Shown piece after piece: positions 58,946 to 64,000 of a stretch of 64,000 nt of DNA (position 1 is the first letter of the stretch; the number at the start of each line of letters is the position of its first letter). The DNA is from Strix aluco. Lineage: Eukaryota; Chordata; Aves; Strigiformes; Strigidae. The notes beneath the pieces are model-generated. The model was not told the origin of the DNA. It was given only the letters and a program-made list of their open reading frames with translations, and did not search any database. Location: contig NC_133957.1 in the NCBI RefSeq assembly GCF_031877795.1, positions 4,455,009 through 4,519,008 on the forward strand, written 5' to 3'. Made by a program: the position numbers and the translations under genes.

Positions 58946-61900
58946 CGTTTGAGCTCCCCACAGCTTATTGCCATCTGGCATTTTGGGCCACAGAGTCCGT
59001 CACAAAAGCTACCGAAAGTCTTCCCTGAGGCTACTCTGCACCGCGGCGTTCAGATGGCAGTGCCCCGCTGACAGCCCAGCCTGCAGAAAGGTTCAGGTAA
59101 AAAAAAAAAAAAAAAAAGATTTCTGGAGAAGGGACAGTTCTGAAGTGCTATGAGAGCAATAGTTCAATAGTGTTTCTGCTCTTTTGCTCGAGTTCATGAA
59201 TTCTAGTTTCTGGTATTTTTCTGAAGATACTTGAGAGTGTCTGGAAGGACAGAGCTGAGGAGACAGATTGGGATGGCTACTCTGTGAGTAATGTATTTTC
59301 ATAGAAAACAAGGTTCTTTTGGTTTTTGCCAGCTATTTACGTAAAATTCTTTCTAAGATGTGACTGTTGCATTCCACCTACATCGTTTCCACAGTATTAT
59401 GTGTAGCAGTGATTAAAACCTATTATGTTTCAGAATGTGTAGAATTTGGGAAGTTTGTTTCAAGGTAATGCTTTCCTCTGCTGTGGGTATTCTGTTAACT
59501 TTAAAACAGTTCTGTGTAGTGCCTGGGTTATAGAAATGCCCAATAACCAATTAAATATTGTTAGTTGGGGCTCTTTTTTTTTGGTGTGCATATGTGTTAT
59601 CCAGATTGAAAAGTGAAATCTGTGTTCTTAGAGTCATATAGGGTGGGGGGGTGTTTTGGGTTTGTTTGCTTAGCTTTATAAATTGCTGGTGTGTCTAAAG
59701 GAATAAATATTCTCTGTAATATAAATGAGGTGATACCTGAGTACTTCTAGTCTGTTAGAGGGTATCACTGGTTTTATGGAGATGGGCTTTATAAATACAT
59801 AGGCTGTGTGTTTTCTTATGTTATAGTCTGTGCATCTTGTATTTTAATCTCGTCTGTAGAGTTAATGGTAGGGTGATGTGTTTTAGAAAACACTTCTGGG
59901 AGAGCATGTGTTTGATAAACTTACAAAATTCAACAGTCTAAATGCTTATTCTTGGCTAAAAGAAGTTGTTTATGTACTTTCTATACATTTTTGCTGTCCT
60001 TGTTTCTTACCCCTTTTCAGCTGCTGCCCCTGTATTCCACAGGGGATATTTGCTTGTAAATGCCTGTCCCTTTTCAGTAGAAGGTGACAATCTTGTCCTA
60101 TTTTTCACCCCTTAGCACCTCTTCTTGTCTATTCAAAGTGGGCTAACGAGCTTTCTGCTCAGTGCACAATTCCTGTAAGTTGTTTAGGCTAATCTTTTAA
60201 ATTTAAGTCTTTGCTGTGTCAAGTTTTGGCTCGATAAGTCAGTTGAAGTGTCTGATCATGTAGCTGTGGTCAGAAATACCGACCCAAGGGAAGAAGAAAG
60301 AACATGTTGTGAGGAGAGAGGAGGAGGAGATGGTTTCTTTCAATATCCCCGAGGTAAATCCTGAACCTTATACAGATCAGATCCTTCTCGCTTACTTAAA
60401 CTGTATTTTCATAGAGTAGTTCTGTGGCAATTAAACCGGTCTAACCCAGGCTGAGGTGATTTTCTCCTTTCGCTCAGAGTCTCTGCTGACTTGGTGTTGA
60501 GCTAGATGGGTTTCCTGACTGTTGGAATATGTGCAGGCTCCTGAACACTGCTGGGGGTGCAGGGGAGAAGCAGAGCCGCAGCTGTGGAGGGGAGAGGTGG
60601 GATGACAGACAGCAGTCTGGATTTAGACTGGTTTACAGTGTACCCAAGAACTTGCATCCTTTTCCAGTATATTGGTTTAAGAAAGTTTTATAATCTCTCT
60701 CTACAGTTTCTCTGCTTTTCTTCTCCTTCTGCGATTCTGTGCAGCTGGGTGTGCGTGTCTGCCTGTCGTAGCTGTACACAGGCCCCGTAACCGCAGAGTT
60801 GAATGGGAATTCTAGTGAAGTCCTGAGAGTCTCTATATTGGCGAGATAGCTTGGAGGTTTTCTGATGGGGAGAATACAACTATCAGCTTTATAGGATCAG
60901 CTCTTATCCATAGAGGGATGCACATTAATATTACCACCGGCAAATATTTTCATGATGCCTGTGTCACAGGCTGAACTCTGTATCTCAGGGGTATGGGGAA
61001 GATTATATGCTTAGATCTGGGCTTTAAGGCCTGTCCCATCTTTCAGCTGACCTTCTGGCACTGTTGGTTGTGTTTGTTTAGAGATAGTTCTTTTACTAAG
61101 TGGGGTGTCTCTGAGGGGCTGATATTTATGAGGGAGTGTGTTGCTGGAGTCATACAACAATGCCAACAATAAGCAATGTGTCTGTGTGAGTGGAAAGTGT
61201 GATACCTTAGTCTGTCGTTTTCTTACCGTGTAGCTTTTTCTCAGATGAATTATGTGTTGCAAGCTATTAAAAAGAAAAACTTCATCCAGAAGGACTTTTA
61301 TTGTATTTTATTTGGCAAAGTGCTTCATGACTCTTGTTAGAATGTTAGAATATTAAAATGTAATGATTAAAGGAGAGTGAAACTTTAAACAGTTTTGAGG
61401 AACTTTTTGTATATGCATGAGAAGTTATGTACCAGCTTTAAACAGTTTTGAGGAACTTTTTGTATATGCATGAGAAGTTATGTACCAGCTATTGTACCTG
61501 AACCTTTCTGCATCAACATACAAAATCTACTGAAAGGTGAAACTGCTACAGAGAAAATATAGGTGTGATACTCAAATATTATCCCCAGAACAGAGAAAAA
61601 CTTATCAAAATTATTTTCATCAAACTTTGGATTTTTCTTACAAATGTGGAGGACCTTATGTGTGTAATGTACACTATTTCACTAGAGAGAGATTTTTGTC
61701 AGCAATAAGTTGTATATATGCATGTAGGCCCTGAAGAATATCAGCTAACAATAACATGAAATTCAATACTGGAAAGCTGCATTTTGTAGCAAATGTTCTC
61801 AAGATTTACTGATACATCGCATTATGTGGGCAGGTATATGGTAAGAGATAACAGTGACCAGTAGAAGGTGGGGCTGCTGAAGACAGATTTCAGATGGATG

Positions 61901-64000
61901 GATTTAAACAAATAGTGGTTGAAGGGGTTTTTTAGTTGGTTGTTTGTGGTTTTGTGTTTTTCCTTTATCTCTGAATCTCATCAGTTTACTTAAGGGACAT
62001 AATTCTATAGAATGTTGGTATTTGTAACCTAACAAGCTACTCTGAAATGTGAATGCATAAACCATTCATATTTTCAGTTGGTCCAGACTGTTGCTGCTGA
62101 AGCACTAAGCTTGCCTTGGCGGGCATGACTCTGGCACTGTGGTGTTGCTCTGTGTCTTTCTCGGCTGGCTCGCTGCTGATGGCTCTTAGCTCCTGGTGCT
62201 GCCAGTTGTAGTGGGCTCCTGGCTTCCCTGCAATCACCTGGTAGGATTTCAACTGGCCACTGTATGCTGAGCCAGCAAAAGAGTACCTCTGCTCTGCTGC
62301 TTTCCCAGGGAAGTCTGGAATGTTTGTGCCCCTTAATGGAAAGTCAGTCACAGCTCATCACCAGGACACTGCCACCAAAAGACTAGAGAGAAACTTGCAC
62401 TGGCTTGTAGGGCAGGTGCGGTATCCTCAGGAGGTGGACAGGTTTCACTTCAAATTGAAGCTAAGGTTAATTATGGTGTTACCAGCTTCTAAAAGAGGTC
62501 AGTTAATGGGAACTAACTGCAGGCTTGCTGAAGCAGCACTAATGTGGCTGCTGTCAATGAAGTGTGTCTCTGATCAGCTCATTCTCTCTCGGCAGGCTGA
62601 AAAACAGCCCCAGAGTACGAGTGCTTAGTCTACAGTCATGTTGATTTTGCTTTAGGTTTGTCTTTAGCTGTTGGAGACTAATGAATCAAAATGGTGTTTG
62701 AATTTACAACCAGTCCTCATCACTTGGCAGTGTTATTTCTAGCTGTTCTCTGCTTGGCTTACCTGAGCCCATCAGCTGAAGGACTCTGCTATTCTGCCAT
62801 GTGGGAGTGGGGTACAGCCTTCAATGTCTAGGAACTAGTGAGATGATAGCAGGGGGTGTTGAAGCCTTTTTTTGCTTTTCCACTGTGTAAGTACTGTGCT
62901 GTGTATTTGTTGCAACCATGTCCAAATCCACCAGTGGCCTTTCCTCTTCACTCATTTTTGCCCATATCACAATCTTCCCTGACCTCAGAAGAGGAGCCTC
63001 CTTTGATTCCACCAGCAGCCATCAGACACAGCGACAGTATGTTGGGGATATTCACTGATGTGGAAGTGCAGACAGGACCTTAGATGCTTGATAGCGAAGC
63101 ACAAGCAAAGGGTCTGCTTAGCAAGGTCTGTGTGTGCTGGTGTTTGGATAAGCAGCTGGCGTATGGATCGCAGGTTTCTTCAATTTCTTGGGGTTTCACT
63201 CGAAGGGGAAAGCTAAGGTGGTAGTTTGAGTGTCCCTCTGAAGTGTTGATCTCCTATAGACAGCCTAGATATTTTGGTTCTGTAAAGATTTGATTTGAAC
63301 TCTGGTCCCTCCAGAGGTATTACACATAAAATTCTTTGCACTGCAGTTTACCATTAAGGTGTTTCCTTTTGGGGAAGAAAGTTGAGTGGAAAGTGCACTT
63401 GTTCTAGAGAAACAATCTTAAATTAAAAGAACAGTGATCTCTGCTAGCTAACACCTGAAGAAGGAAAAAACCTTTTGTGGTAGGTGTTGGGTTGCCCAAA
63501 TTCAATGGGATATGCCTCCTGTAGTTTTTCTGTTTGTTTGTGTTTTTTTTTTTTTAATTTACAATACTACCTTCATTTTATAGGTAATATAGGAAGTGCT
63601 GAAGAGGTGTAACTTGTTGATGTTTAAAAAGGGTTTTCTCTGACCTGAATGGAAGCTTCTACAGATGAATGTGTTGTATCTTTGTTATGAATAGCTTTAA
63701 ACAGAGAGCATAAACACTTACTTTTCTCTTGATAGAGGAAGAGAATTAACCTGTTTAATCTTTGCATTGTTCTTTAGTTTTATTTTGGGTGGGGGTGGGG
63801 ACCCAACTCCTTGGACAGTTGATGTTGTGTAGCACTGGTATTTGTTCTAGTTCCATTATGGCTCGAACATGGCTGTGAGACTGGTTTTGGGCATTAAAGC
63901 CTGATCCTAATACCCTCAATGCACTATCTCTTATCATGCTGAGGAGTCTTTGCCATTAATTCATTCATTTCTTGCAGAGATCGCATCTAGTTCTATTGCT
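58946..64000. other. AT-rich right end, no gene assigned
   Basis: About 5 kb with no recognised exon. It contains an A-run (59098-59116), a T-run (about 63542-63555) and the 53-bp tandem duplication. If a gene starts at the CpG island and runs right, this would be its first intron. That is untested. Confidence 0.45.
61383..61488 (+). repeat. Perfect 53-bp tandem duplication
   Basis: The unit from CTTTAAACAGTTTTGAGGAA to AGAAGTTATGTACCAG occurs twice head to tail with no differences that I can see. Perfect identity means it is recent, or an assembly artefact. Confidence 0.95.

Noticed and set aside
58102-58981. Two overlapping minus-strand frames near 290 codons in the CpG island
   Set aside because: Low-complexity Pro/Ala/Arg/Gly composition, several frames open together and no domain. 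Explained by base composition.
62037-62630. Open frames of about 100 codons on both strands
   Set aside because: No splice signals, no recognised motif, and overlapping frames on opposite strands.

Overview
The window is vertebrate and almost certainly avian nuclear DNA. It has split genes with GT-AG introns, CR1 LINE 3' ends (56969-57262, 22546-22640, 29389-29535), several avian-type LTRs and CpG islands. I see no prokaryotic genes, CRISPR arrays, tRNA genes or rRNA genes. Species and chromosome cannot be fixed from the sequence.

Left third (1-23.6 kb): the 5' end of HYDIN, the motile-cilium central-pair protein, on the minus strand. Five consecutive coding exons are read with clean splice sites and matching phases: 22081-21962, 20803-20678, 19035-18916, 8749-8615 and 2548-2349, about 234 codons. 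The gene continues off the left edge. Two RFX-type X-boxes lie 37 bp apart at 23551-23601 in a GC-rich block upstream of the first coding exon and probably mark the ciliary promoter. The 10-kb intron between the third and fourth coding exons holds a long purine tract, (GGGAAA)n joined to (AAAAG)n, and an endogenous retrovirus (10854-17672) antisense to HYDIN.

The provirus has a tRNA-His-type primer-binding site and a gag start. A large deletion fuses gag to RNase H, and integrase is broken. Its envelope frame is nevertheless intact, with more than 820 codons. Its two LTRs differ strongly and no target-site duplication is visible.

Middle (23.6-49.9 kb): mostly intergenic, with an LTR patchwork between 33.9 and 39.3 kb. 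One GC-rich exon, possibly RUSF1-like, lies at 33733-33820. A 1.24-kb segment carrying one PAPOLG-like exon (34566-35806) sits exactly between two minus-strand LTRs. A solo LTR at 36551-37073 is flanked by CTAG.

Right third (50-64 kb): a decayed, intron-containing poly(A)-polymerase gene most like PAPOLG lies on the minus strand (55725-50085). Ten exons are recognisable, with frameshifts, an internal stop and lost splice donors. Part of it (53020-54283) is the inverted partner of the 34.6-35.8 kb segment. The pair is about 99.5% identical over the outer 0.8 kb but only about 91-92% around the exon, a mosaic that suggests gene conversion between inverted copies 17 kb apart. A strong CpG island at 58.2-58.95 kb has no gene I can assign. 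The rest, to 64 kb, is AT-rich with a perfect 53-bp tandem duplication.

The most unusual items are the inverted PAPOLG-like pair with LTR-bounded edges, the intact long-TM envelope frame in a dead provirus, and the X-box pair assigning the HYDIN promoter.
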